A DNA stretch of 6,326 nucleotides from positions 1 to 6,326 of the forward strand of contig SPLB01000297.1 in NCBI GenBank assembly GCA_004566265.1, written 5' to 3'. Made by a program: the position numbers and the translations under genes. Shown one piece after another: positions 1-6,300 of the stretch; within the stretch, counting starts at the first letter, position 1, and every line of letters starts with the position of its first letter. The notes under the pieces were generated by a model that saw only the letters and a program-made list of their open reading frames with translations, was not told where the DNA came from and ran no database searches. This stretch comes from Paracoccaceae bacterium. Its GTDB lineage: Bacteria; Pseudomonadota; Alphaproteobacteria; Rhodobacterales; Rhodobacteraceae.

Positions 1-390
1 CTGACGGTTCAGGAAATGGTTGTCTTTGAAGTTGATGAAGAACTGAGAGTTCGCGGAATTCGGGTTGGCAGAGCGCGCCGCGCCAAGGGTACCACGGTCG
101 TGGGGCAGGCCCGAAAATTCAGCAGGCAGGTCCTTTTTGTCAGAGCCACCGGTGCCCGCCATGCGGATGTTGAACCCGTCTTCCATGTCGCCGTGCTGCA
201 CGTCACCGGTCTGCGCCATGAAACCGTCGATCACGCGGTGGAAAGCCACATTGTCGTACTGGCCTTCACGGGCAAGCTCTTTCATCCGATCACAGTGCAT
301 CGGCGCCACGTCGGGCAGCAACTCGATGACGACATTGCCGTCCTTCAGTTCAACGATAATGGTGTTTTCGGGATCCTTGATCTCGGCCAT
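1..390 (-). CDS. Cyclophilin-type peptidyl-prolyl cis-trans isomerase (partial, 3' end beyond the window)
   Basis: Catalyses cis-trans isomerisation of X-Pro bonds and assists protein folding. The visible 130 residues start MAEIKDPENT and run off the left edge in frame. From memory, relatives are about 165-170 residues, so roughly 40 are missing. The cyclophilin core is clear: FHRVIDGFMAQTGD at residues 50-63, with the catalytic Arg at 52, and NPNSANSQFFINF at about 109-121. The position equivalent to Trp121 of human cyclophilin A is Phe126, as in several bacterial cyclophilins that bind cyclosporin poorly. The N-terminus is charged and has no signal peptide or membrane segment, so a cytoplasmic location is inferred. 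The ATG at 390-388 is preceded on the minus strand by GGAGGG (400-395) with a 4-nt gap, which fixes the start. The gene is divergent from pgk. The family call is firm; the exact paralogue (ppiA/ppiB naming) is not, so no symbol is given. Confidence 0.95.
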   Translation of the reverse strand, partial: MAEIKDPENTIIVELKDGNVVIELLPDVAPMHCDRMKELAREGQYDNVAFHRVIDGFMAQTGDVQHGDMEDGFNIRMAGTGGSDKKDLPAEFSGLPHDRGTLGAARSANPNSANSQFFINFKDNHFLNRQ

Positions 391-555
391 AGGGCCCTCC
401 TGTCATTAGATATTGGCCAGATACCTAAGATGGATAGGCCAGATTGCCAAGCACAGATCGCCACATTGCCATTGACCTGAGGTCCAAAACAGCCGAGACA
501 ACGCGTGTTCGTTTCTGCGACTGCACAAGTGGCAGCACCCACAAGGAGTTTCGCA
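391..555. promoter_or_regulatory. Divergent intergenic region between the PPIase gene and pgk
   Basis: These 165 bp separate the two divergent start codons and must hold the PPIase promoter and probably that of pgk. For pgk, TTGACC at 472-477 is a fair -35 box, but the hexamer 17 bp further on (GAGACA, 495-500) is a poor -10. For the PPIase, TTGGCA on the minus strand (450-445) with TAGGTA at 427-422 has correct 17-bp spacing but also a poor -10. An exact 8-bp direct repeat, GGCCAGAT, lies at 415-422 and 437-444. No gene fits here: frames crossing the region are extensions or shadows of the flanking genes. The region's role is certain from gene orientation; the individual boxes are guesses. 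Confidence 0.5.
543..548 (+). promoter_or_regulatory. Ribosome binding site of pgk
   Basis: AAGGAG lies 7 nt before the ATG at 556. It decides the start: the frame stays open upstream to a GTG at 505, but that codon has no comparable purine-rich site, and the extra 17 residues do not resemble a PGK N-terminus. Confidence 0.85.
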
Positions 556-1746
556 ATGAGCTGGAAGACACTCGACGATATGGAATTGGCAGGCAAAACG
601 GTCCTGACGCGCGTCGATATTAACGTTCCAATGGAAGATGGCCGCGTCACCGATGACACCCGCATCCAGCGCATTGTGCCCACCATCAAGGATATTCTGG
701 CCCAAGGTGGCAAGCCGGTGCTGCTGGCCCACTTTGGCCGCCCCAAAGGCAAAGTCGTCGCTGACATGTCGCTGCAACCGCTGGTGCCTGCGCTCGAAGC
801 CGCGCTTGATGCGCCCGTGGTCTTTGTCGCTGATTGTCGTGGTCCGGCCGCTGAAGCCGCTGTTGCCGCCCTGCCCGAAGGCTCCGTCCTCTTGGCCGAA
901 AACACCCGCTTCCACGCCGGCGAGGAGAAAAACGACGACGCGCTCGCCACCGAGATGGCGGCGTTGGGGGACATCTACTGCAACGATGCCTTCTCGGCCG
1001 CGCACCGCGCCCATGCCTCAACAGAAGCTCTGGCCCAAAAACTGCCCGCTTGCGCAGGCCGCTTGATGCAGGCGGAGCTTTCCGCGCTGGACAGCGCACT
1101 GGGCGAACCCAAACGCCCTGTGGTTGCGGTTGTCGGCGGAGCCAAAGTTTCCACCAAACTGGACCTGCTGGGCAATTTGGTCGGCAAAGTCGACCGTTTG
1201 GTGATCGGCGGCGGCATGGCCAACACGTTCCTCGCAGCCCAAGGCATCGATGTGGGCAAATCGCTCTGTGAACACGACATGGCCGACACCGCGCGCGAGA
1301 TCATGGGCAAGGCCGACGCCGCAGGCTGCAAGATCATCCTGCCGTCGGATGTGGTTGTGGCGCGCGAATTCAAAGCTGGTGCCGACAATGAAACCGTGGC
1401 CAAGGACGCCTGCCCGGCGGACGCAATGATCCTCGACGCGGGCCCCGCGACCGTCGCCATCGTGGCCGAGACGCTCGCCGAGTGCAAAACCCTGATCTGG
1501 AACGGCCCGATGGGCGCGTTTGAGATCACGCCCTTCGATGCCGCCACCAATGCAGCAGCACGAAAAGCGGCTGAGCTGACGAAAGCGGGCGCCCTGATTT
1601 CCGTGGCCGGTGGCGGTGACACCGTTGCCGCCCTCAATCAGGCAGGCGCGGCCGAGGCCTTCACCTATATCTCCACCGCCGGTGGCGCGTTCCTTGAATG
1701 GATGGAAGGCAAAGAACTTCCGGGTGTTGCGGCCCTTCAAGGCTAA
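556..1746 (+). CDS. pgk: Phosphoglycerate kinase
   Basis: Interconverts 1,3-bisphosphoglycerate + ADP and 3-phosphoglycerate + ATP in the cytoplasm, in glycolysis/lower Entner-Doudoroff flux and in gluconeogenesis. From the ATG at 556 the protein has 396 residues, the usual bacterial length. The N-terminal substrate domain shows RVDINVP (19-25), HFGRPKG (59-65), [12 protein letters not shown] (from 116) and [15 protein letters not shown], the basic patch for the acidic substrate. The C-terminal nucleotide domain shows [14 protein letters not shown] (GGAK at 194-197), [19 protein letters not shown] (W at 315), the phosphate-binding GGGD (352-355) and [20 protein letters not shown] near the end. 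Small departures from the commonest motif forms (VDINVP for VDFNVP, HFGRP for HLGRP, ENTRF for ENLRF) are conservative. The gene is divergent from the PPIase gene and is followed by a 324-bp gap without an obvious U-tailed terminator. No frameshift is seen. Confidence 0.98.
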   Translation: MSWKTLDDMELAGKTVLTRVDINVPMEDGRVTDDTRIQRIVPTIKDILAQGGKPVLLAHFGRPKGKVVADMSLQPLVPALEAALDAPVVFVADCRGPAAEAAVAALPEGSVLLAENTRFHAGEEKNDDALATEMAALGDIYCNDAFSAAHRAHASTEALAQKLPACAGRLMQAELSALDSALGEPKRPVVAVVGGAKVSTKLDLLGNLVGKVDRLVIGGGMANTFLAAQGIDVGKSLCEHDMADTAREIMGKADAAGCKIILPSDVVVAREFKAGADNETVAKDACPADAMILDAGPATVAIVAETLAECKTLIWNGPMGAFEITPFDAATNAAARKAAELTKAGALISVAGGGDTVAALNQAGAAEAFTYISTAGGAFLEWMEGKELPGVAALQG

Positions 1747-1792
1747 GCGCGCTTTGCGCATCGCCAGTCTGAAGCCATGAACAAAACTAAAA

Positions 1793-1824
1793 CGCCCGCC
1801 ACGCAGGTCCATCCGTGTCGGGCG
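1793..1824. repeat. Imperfect GC-rich hairpin downstream of pgk
   Basis: The 11-nt arms 1793-1803 and 1814-1824 pair at 10 of 11 positions (CGCCCG with CGGGCG, one C/U mismatch, then CACG with CGTG) around a 10-nt loop. On the plus strand it is not followed by a T run, so it does not look like an ordinary terminator for pgk. Read on the minus strand it is followed by TTTTAGTTTTG, but no minus-strand gene lies upstream of it. It may help stop transcription or protect the pgk mRNA 3' end; this is inference. Confidence 0.45.
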
Positions 1825-1852
1825 GCCTTGCCGCGCCGGAAGCGTAAAGGTT

Positions 1853-1878
1853 AAAATTTCGTTATCATTGGAAATTTT
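1853..1878. repeat. AT-rich inverted repeat upstream of ftsB
   Basis: AAAATTTC (1853-1860) and GAAATTTT (1871-1878) are perfect 8-bp inverted arms around a 10-bp spacer. The second arm overlaps a separate 13-bp odd palindrome, TGGAAA-T-TTTCCA (1869-1881). The arm centres are 18 bp apart. The site could be a regulator operator or part of the ftsB promoter region; the sequence alone does not say which. Confidence 0.4.
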
Positions 1879-2070
1879 CCATGGCTGTTCCTGCAATTAA
1901 ACACAGGCGCAAGACACGTTTTACTATACCCTCCGCGCTGTTGCTGTGGCATTCTATTAACAGAAGCCGAACAAATCGGCTCGCTTGAAAAATGAGCAGA
2001 GTTTAACCCCGCCCAGAAGTGACGCCTCTTTTGGCACGCAACTTCGACGGCAAACACAGGCATCTTGCAC

Positions 2071-2370
2071 GTGACCCGCAGCACCACACCGTCCCTTGGT
2101 ACGATCTTGTTCTTTGCAAGTGCGTTCCTGCTCAGCGCTTATTTTACCTTTGCCGCCGTTCAGGGCGACTTTGGTTTGTTCCGGCGGGTCGAGATTCAGG
2201 CCGAAGCGGACCTTCTGATGGCCGACCTGCAACGCCTACGGAACGAGATCGCAGAAATGGAAAACCTGACCCATCGTCTCTCGGACAGCTACCTCGATCT
2301 TGACCTTCTGGATGAACAGGCAAGATCTGTTCTGGGCCTTGCCCGGGCGGATGAAATCGTGATTCACTGA
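2071..2370 (+). CDS. ftsB: Septum formation initiator (FtsB/DivIC-like) family protein
   Basis: Proteins of this family are small bitopic membrane proteins that join FtsL and FtsQ in the divisome and help activate septal peptidoglycan synthesis. From the GTG at 2071 the product is 99 residues: a short basic N-terminus, one membrane segment at about residues 9-29 (rich in Phe, Leu and Ala), then a charged helix of coiled-coil character from about 38 to 70 (alternating Leu/Met/Ile with Glu/Arg), and a conserved-looking end with YLDLDLLDEQARSVLGLARADEIVI. GTG is preferred because the product then begins MTRSTTPSLG, as remembered for roseobacter homologues. A TTG at 2065 is an alternative adding two residues; it sits closer (4 nt) to the weak ACAGG at 2056-2060, whereas GTG is 10 nt from it. 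The gene lies 164 bp upstream of pdhA, a position common in alphaproteobacteria. The family is clear; the symbol ftsB is by similarity of architecture. Confidence 0.87.
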   Translation: MTRSTTPSLGTILFFASAFLLSAYFTFAAVQGDFGLFRRVEIQAEADLLMADLQRLRNEIAEMENLTHRLSDSYLDLDLLDEQARSVLGLARADEIVIH

Positions 2371-2488
2371 AGCTTCATCCCCAACCCTCTTTTTGCGCCG
2401 CAAGTGGGTGTTTTTCACGCGCAGTTTGTGGCGGGCTCAACCCTGCGTCACATAAGGTCTCGCCAGAGGCGCGAAAATGATTTAGAAG

Positions 2489-2508
2489 ATAGTTTAACAC
2501 TAAACTAT
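2489..2508. promoter_or_regulatory. Perfect 8-4-8 palindrome, probable operator of pdhABC
   Basis: The arms ATAGTTTA (2489-2496) and TAAACTAT (2501-2508) are exact reverse complements around an ACAC spacer. The site ends 26 bp before the pdhA ATG. A 20-bp dyad with AT-rich arms standing out from a GC-rich background is the usual form of a site for a dimeric helix-turn-helix repressor (MarR- or GntR-like size). It does not match the E. coli PdhR operator as I know it (AATTGG-type arms). The arms are AT-rich and no T run follows, so a transcription terminator is unlikely. The regulator cannot be named from this window. Confidence 0.6.
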
Positions 2509-2516
2509 TTGGCCTA

Positions 2517-2524
2517 AAGGGGGA
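2517..2524 (+). promoter_or_regulatory. Ribosome binding site of pdhA
   Basis: AAGGGGGA, 10 nt before the ATG at 2535, is a purine-rich site with slightly long spacing. It supports that start. Confidence 0.65.
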
Positions 2525-2534
2525 GCCCGCCGCT

Positions 2535-3524
2535 ATGGCTACGAAGAAAAGCGCTCAGAAACCAAATGTTTCTGCGGAGGAACTCAAAGAGTACTACCGC
2601 GAAATGCTTCTTATCCGCCGATTCGAGGAAAAAGCCGGCCAACTCTACGGAATGGGTCTGATTGGCGGTTTCTGCCACCTGTACATCGGTCAAGAAGCTG
2701 TTGTTGTCGGCCTTGAAGCCGCAGCAGACGACGGCGACAAACGCGTCACCTCCTACCGCGACCACGGCCATATGCTGGCCTGCGGCATGGACCCCAATGG
2801 CGTCATGGCCGAGCTCACCGGTCGGGAAGGCGGCCTGTCCAAGGGCAAAGGTGGCTCGATGCACATGTTCTCCAAGGAGAAGCATTTCTACGGTGGTCAC
2901 GGCATCGTTGGCGCGCAGGTGCCATTGGGTGCGGGTCTGGCGTTCTCTGACAAATATAAAGGCAACGATCGTGTGACCTTTGCCTATTTTGGTGACGGTG
3001 CGGCCAACCAGGGTCAGGTCTACGAGACCTATAATATGGCTCAGCTCTGGGAACTTCCGGTTGTCTTCGTGATCGAAAACAACCAATACGCCATGGGCAC
3101 TTCGGTGTCCCGGTCTACCAAATCCCCGGCGCTGTGGAAGCGCGGCGAGGCCTACGGCATCGCAGGCGAAGAAGTGGATGGAATGAACGTGTTGTCCGTC
3201 AAGGAAGCAGGCGAACGCGCCGTGGCCCACTGCCGCGCAGGCAAAGGCCCCTACATCCTTGAGGTCAAGACATACCGCTACCGTGGCCACTCCATGTCTG
3301 ACCCGGCGAAATACAGAACCCGTGATGAAGTGCAGAAAATGCGCGACGAACGGGATCCGATCGAACAGGTCCGTGATATGCTGCTGACCGGCAAACACGC
3401 CTCGGAAGAGGATCTCAAAGCGATCGACAAAGAGATAAAAGAGATCGTCAACGAGAGCGCCGAGTTCGCCAAAACCAGCCCGGAACCAGCTCTGGAAGAG
3501 CTGTGGACCGATATCTACGCCTGA
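2535..3524 (+). CDS. pdhA: Pyruvate dehydrogenase complex E1 component, alpha subunit
   Basis: With E1-beta it forms the thiamine-diphosphate (TPP)-dependent E1 that decarboxylates pyruvate and reductively acetylates the lipoyl groups of the complex in the cytoplasm. The product has 329 residues, usual for the alpha2beta2-type bacterial E1-alpha. Visible signs are the helix with MLLIRRFEEKAGQLY (about 25-39), GGFCHLYIGQEAV, TSYRDHGH, the TPP/Mg motif opening with GDG at 153-155 and closing with NN at 182-183, and the loop YRYRGHSMSDPAKYRTRDEV (about 247-266). In that loop the Ser matching mammalian phosphorylation site 1 is present (S253), but the site 2 Ser is absent and the loop is one residue shorter. 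The last residues, LEELWTDIYA, are typical. It is the first gene of the operon, with pdhB 23 bp downstream. A branched-chain 2-oxoacid E1 is an alternative, but the overall match and the E1-beta/E2 partners favour pyruvate. Confidence 0.97.
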   Translation: MATKKSAQKPNVSAEELKEYYREMLLIRRFEEKAGQLYGMGLIGGFCHLYIGQEAVVVGLEAAADDGDKRVTSYRDHGHMLACGMDPNGVMAELTGREGGLSKGKGGSMHMFSKEKHFYGGHGIVGAQVPLGAGLAFSDKYKGNDRVTFAYFGDGAANQGQVYETYNMAQLWELPVVFVIENNQYAMGTSVSRSTKSPALWKRGEAYGIAGEEVDGMNVLSVKEAGERAVAHCRAGKGPYILEVKTYRYRGHSMSDPAKYRTRDEVQKMRDERDPIEQVRDMLLTGKHASEEDLKAIDKEIKEIVNESAEFAKTSPEPALEELWTDIYA

Positions 3525-3547
3525 TCTGACAAGGGAATAGCAAGACA

Positions 3548-4921
3548 ATGGCAACTGAAATCCTGATGCCCGCCCTGTCCCCCACTATGGAGGAAGGCAC
3601 CCTGGCCAAATGGCTGGTGAAAGAAGGCGACACCATCAACTCCGGCGACATTATGGCCGAGATTGAAACCGACAAAGCCACCATGGAATTCGAAGCCGTG
3701 GACGAAGGCATCGTCGGCGCCATCCTGATCGCCGAAGGCACCGAAGGTGTCAAAGTGAACACGCCGATCGCCGTGCTGGTCGAAGACGGCGAAACCTATG
3801 ACGCCTCTGCCGCGCCTGCCGCAGCGGAGGAAGCGCCGGTCGCCGGGGCACCTGCGGCGCCCACAGCGCCCGCCGCTGCTGCCGCCGCTCCGGAGACGCC
3901 AGTGGTGGACGAAAGCCCCGACTTCCCCGCAGGAACCGACATGGTGACCATGACCGTGCGCGAAGCGCTGCGCGATGCCATGGCGGAAGAAATGCGTTCC
4001 GATGAAGACGTGTTCCTGATGGGCGAAGAAGTGGCCGAATACCAGGGCGCTTACAAAGTGTCCCAGGGCCTTCTGGACGAGTTCGGCGCGAAGCGTGTGA
4101 TCGACACCCCGATCACCGAGCACGGGTTTGCCGGCATCGCAACCGGTGCAGCCTTTGGCGGTCTGCGCCCGATTGTGGAGTTTATGACCTTCAACTTCGC
4201 CATGCAGGCCATCGACCACCTGATCAACTCTGCGGCCAAGACGCTCTATATGTCCGGCGGTCAGATGGGCGCGCCTATGGTCTTCCGTGGCCCGAACGGT
4301 GCCGCCGCCCGCGTGGGCGCCCAGCACTCTCAGGACTACGCCGCCTGGTACATGCAGATCCCCGGCCTCAAGGTTGTGATGCCCTACTCCGCGGCGGATG
4401 CCAAAGGTCTGATGAAGACCGCGATTCGCGACAACAACCCGGTGATCTTCCTGGAAAACGAAATCATGTACGGCAAATCCTTCGATGTGCCGAAACTGGA
4501 TGATTTCACCATTCCCTTTGGCAAGGCCAAGATTTGGCGCGCCGGTGAGGATGTCACCATTGTCTCCTTCGGCATTGGCATGACCTACGCGCTGGAAGCG
4601 GCAGAAAAACTGGCCGCTGAAGGCATCAGCGCCGAGGTCATCGACCTGCGCACCCTGCGCCCTATGGACCTGCCGACAGTGATCAAATCGGTGATGAAGA
4701 CCAACCGTCTGGTCACCGTGGAAGAAGGCTGGCCGCAAGGCTCTGTCGGCTCCTACATCGCGTCCGAGGTCATGCAACAGGCGTTTGACTATCTCGATGC
4801 ACCAGTGGTGACCTGCACCGGCAAGGACGTCCCGATGCCTTATGCTGCGAACCTCGAAAAACACGCGCTGATCACCACCGACGAGGTGATCGCCGCAGTG
4901 AAACAAGTGACCTACCGGTAA
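3548..4921 (+). CDS. pdhB: Pyruvate dehydrogenase complex E1 component, beta subunit with N-terminal lipoyl domain
   Basis: Partner of PdhA in pyruvate decarboxylation. The 457 residues are longer than a plain E1-beta (about 325-330) because a biotinyl/lipoyl domain is fused at the front: residues 1-82, with the lipoylation motif [10 protein letters not shown] and the modifiable Lys at 43. An Ala/Pro-rich flexible linker follows (about 83-131). E1-beta proper begins near [11 protein letters not shown] (135 onward) and has GEEV (159-162, a Glu needed for TPP activation in this family), [60 protein letters not shown], and the C-terminal transketolase domain with [19 protein letters not shown] and [12 protein letters not shown]. 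Lipoylated E1-beta is known from alphaproteobacteria such as Zymomonas and Sinorhizobium. AAGGGA (3531-3536) precedes the ATG by 11 nt. The E1-beta part reads very close to mitochondrial E1-beta. Confidence 0.97.
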   Translation: MATEILMPALSPTMEEGTLAKWLVKEGDTINSGDIMAEIETDKATMEFEAVDEGIVGAILIAEGTEGVKVNTPIAVLVEDGETYDASAAPAAAEEAPVAGAPAAPTAPAAAAAAPETPVVDESPDFPAGTDMVTMTVREALRDAMAEEMRSDEDVFLMGEEVAEYQGAYKVSQGLLDEFGAKRVIDTPITEHGFAGIATGAAFGGLRPIVEFMTFNFAMQAIDHLINSAAKTLYMSGGQMGAPMVFRGPNGAAARVGAQHSQDYAAWYMQIPGLKVVMPYSAADAKGLMKTAIRDNNPVIFLENEIMYGKSFDVPKLDDFTIPFGKAKIWRAGEDVTIVSFGIGMTYALEAAEKLAAEGISAEVIDLRTLRPMDLPTVIKSVMKTNRLVTVEEGWPQGSVGSYIASEVMQQAFDYLDAPVVTCTGKDVPMPYAANLEKHALITTDEVIAAVKQVTYR

Positions 4922-4924
4922 GGA
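4919..4924 (+). promoter_or_regulatory. Ribosome binding site of pdhC overlapping the pdhB stop
   Basis: TAAGGA includes the pdhB stop codon TAA (4919-4921) and lies 9 nt before the pdhC ATG. The overlap suggests translational coupling, so that E1-beta and E2 are made in step. The coupling is inferred. Confidence 0.65.
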
Positions 4925-4933
4925 AGCGACCTG

Positions 4934-6238
4934 ATGCCCATAGAAGTCCTCATGCCCGCCCTCTCGCCCACGATGGAAGAGGGAACCCTTGCCAAATGGC
5001 TCGTCAAAGAAGGCGACACTGTCTCTTCAGGCGACCTGATCGCAGAGATCGAAACCGACAAAGCCACCATGGAATTCGAAGCCGTGGATGAAGGCGTTGT
5101 GGGCAAGATCCTCGTCGCCGAAGGCGCGGAGGGGGTGAAAGTCAACACCCTGATCGCGGTCCTGCTGGAAGACGGCGAAAGTGCGGACAGCATTGCCACC
5201 GGCGCGACCGCGGCGCCTGCCGCAGCTGGGGCTGAAGCGGCCCCCGCGGCCGTTGAAGCTCCCGCTTCCACCCCTGCGGCAGCGCCTGCGCCTGCCGCAC
5301 CGGCAGCAGCCGACGTCTCCCGCATCTTTGCCTCCCCCCTCGCCCGTCGCATTGCGGCACAGAAGGGTCTGGACCTGTCCGCGATCAAGGGCTCCGGCCC
5401 CAAGGGTCGAATCATCAAAGTCGATGTGGAAAACGCCACTGCTGCCCCGAAGGAGGCTCCGAAAGCCGTCGCCGCTGCCCCCGCAGCAGCAGCTGCTGCG
5501 CCCTCTGGCCCCACCGCCGATATGGTTGCCAAGATGTACGAAGGTCGCGCGTATGAAGAGGTCTCCCTCGACGGTATGCGCAAGACCATCGCAGCGCGCC
5601 TGTCGGAAGCCAAACAGACCATCCCGCATTTCTACCTGCGCCGCGACATTAAGCTCGACGCGCTGCTGAAGTTCCGCGCGCAGCTGAACAAACAGCTCGA
5701 AGGCCGCGGTGTGAAGCTCTCGGTCAATGACTTCATCATCAAAGCCGTGGCGCTCGCGCTGCAATCCGTGCCGGATGCAAATGCCGTCTGGGCCGGTGAT
5801 CGCGTGCTGAAAATGAAAGCCTCCGACGTGGCCGTTGCGGTCGCCATCGAGGGCGGTCTGTTCACACCGGTTCTGCAGGATGCGGACATGAAGTCCCTCT
5901 CCAGCCTCTCGACCGAGATGAAAGATCTGGCCAAACGCGCCCGCGACCGCAAGCTTGCGCCGCATGAATATCAGGGCGGTGCTTTCGCGATCTCCAACCT
6001 CGGCATGTTCGGCATCGACAATTTCGACGCCATTGTGAACCCGCCGCATGCGGGCATCCTGGCCGTCGGCTCCGGCGTCAAAAAGCCGGTTGTGGGCGAA
6101 GATGGCGAACTGACCGTCGCCACCGTGATGAGCGTCACCATGTCCGTGGATCACCGCGTCATCGACGGCGCGCTAGGGGCGGATTTGCTCAAGGCCATCG
6201 TCGAAAACCTCGAAAACCCAATGGTCATGCTAGCCTGA
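4934..6238 (+). CDS. pdhC: Pyruvate dehydrogenase complex dihydrolipoamide acetyltransferase (E2)
   Basis: Transfers the acetyl group from lipoamide to CoA and forms the structural core of the complex. The 434 residues show the full E2 order. A single lipoyl domain (1-82) has [10 protein letters not shown] with the lipoyl Lys at 43. An Ala/Pro linker follows (about 83-128), then the peripheral subunit-binding domain at about 130-167 ([12 protein letters not shown], then [13 protein letters not shown]), which holds E1 or E3. A second Ala-rich linker leads to the catalytic domain from about 207 to the end, with [35 protein letters not shown] and the active-site motif DHRVIDG, whose His is at 407 and Asp at 411. 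The C-terminus NPMVMLA is typical. It also goes by the names aceF and dlaT. It is the last gene before a strong terminator, so E3 (lpd) is not in this transcription unit. Confidence 0.97.
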   Translation: MPIEVLMPALSPTMEEGTLAKWLVKEGDTVSSGDLIAEIETDKATMEFEAVDEGVVGKILVAEGAEGVKVNTLIAVLLEDGESADSIATGATAAPAAAGAEAAPAAVEAPASTPAAAPAPAAPAAADVSRIFASPLARRIAAQKGLDLSAIKGSGPKGRIIKVDVENATAAPKEAPKAVAAAPAAAAAAPSGPTADMVAKMYEGRAYEEVSLDGMRKTIAARLSEAKQTIPHFYLRRDIKLDALLKFRAQLNKQLEGRGVKLSVNDFIIKAVALALQSVPDANAVWAGDRVLKMKASDVAVAVAIEGGLFTPVLQDADMKSLSSLSTEMKDLAKRARDRKLAPHEYQGGAFAISNLGMFGIDNFDAIVNPPHAGILAVGSGVKKPVVGEDGELTVATVMSVTMSVDHRVIDGALGADLLKAIVENLENPMVMLA

Positions 6239-6249
6239 TTGGGCATCGT

Positions 6250-6273
6250 TTCTTAGGATCCACCCTCTAAGAA
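6250..6273 (+). repeat. Inverted repeat just before the terminator
   Basis: TTCTTAG (6250-6256) and CTAAGAA (6267-6273) are perfect 7-bp inverted arms with a 10-nt loop. The last two bases are shared with the terminator stem, so the two hairpins compete slightly at their border. It may be a 3'-end stabilising stem or chance. Confidence 0.35.
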
Positions 6274-6300
6274 GGCCGGGGCATCCCCCCGGCCTTTTTT
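6272..6300 (+). terminator. Intrinsic terminator of the pdhABC operon
   Basis: A perfect 10-bp stem, AAGGCCGGGG (6272-6281) with CCCCGGCCTT (6287-6296), closes a 5-nt loop and runs straight into six T residues (6295-6300, the first two shared with the stem). It begins 33 bp after the pdhC stop. This is a textbook Rho-independent terminator and marks the end of the operon. Confidence 0.95.

Larger units (their letters stand above)
1747..2070. other. Intergenic region pgk-ftsB with several dyads
   Basis: This 324-bp stretch has no convincing gene. From left to right it holds a small GCGC-GCTTT-GCGC stem just after the pgk stop (1747-1759), an imperfect GC-rich hairpin (1793-1824), an AT-rich inverted repeat (1853-1878) and a 6-bp dyad, AGCCGA-ACAAA-TCGGCT (1965-1981). 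The middle part (about 1850-1960) is clearly more AT-rich than the genes, as expected of a promoter region for ftsB. TACTAT at 1922-1927 could be a -10 box, but no good -35 lies at the proper distance. A 25-codon ORF (1777-1854) begins with ATG but lacks a good ribosome binding site. No classic intrinsic terminator for pgk is visible, so transcription may end through Rho or read through into ftsB. Confidence 0.5.
2371..2534. promoter_or_regulatory. Upstream region of the pdhABC operon
   Basis: This 164-bp gap between ftsB and pdhA contains two T-rich tracts (near 2390 and 2411), a small CGCC-AGA-GGCG stem (2461-2471), the perfect palindrome at 2489-2508 and the pdhA ribosome binding site. I see no strong hairpin with a U tail ending ftsB. 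No sigma-70 promoter stands out: TTGTGG (2426-2431) and CATAAG (2451-2456) are 19 bp apart, which is too wide to trust. The palindrome is the clearest regulatory signal. Confidence 0.5.

Noticed and set aside
16..480. Long plus-strand open frame opposite the PPIase gene
   Set aside because: It is the antisense shadow of the cyclophilin codons in the same register; the minus strand gives a clear family match and a good ribosome binding site.
505..555. N-terminal extension of PGK from a GTG at 505
   Set aside because: The 17 extra residues do not resemble PGK, there is no ribosome binding site for the GTG, and AAGGAG sits correctly before the ATG at 556.
1018..1896. Long minus-strand frames opposite pgk, pdhA, pdhB and pdhC
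   Set aside because: These antisense frames in GC-rich genes have low-complexity or His/Gly/Arg-rich products, match no family and lack start signals; the plus-strand genes explain the codon pattern.
2368..2377. TGAAGCTTCA palindrome at the ftsB stop as a terminator
   Set aside because: The 5-bp arms have no loop and the following T tract is distant, so it cannot form a proper terminator hairpin.
2426..2456. TTGTGG...CATAAG as the pdhA promoter
   Set aside because: The spacing is 19 bp and both boxes are weak, so it is not reliable enough to annotate.
391..2534. LacI-type CceR-like operator (TGTTAGCGCTAACA form) near pgk or pdhA
   Set aside because: I looked for this central-carbon regulator site, expected in some Rhodobacterales, and saw no convincing match in the three intergenic regions.
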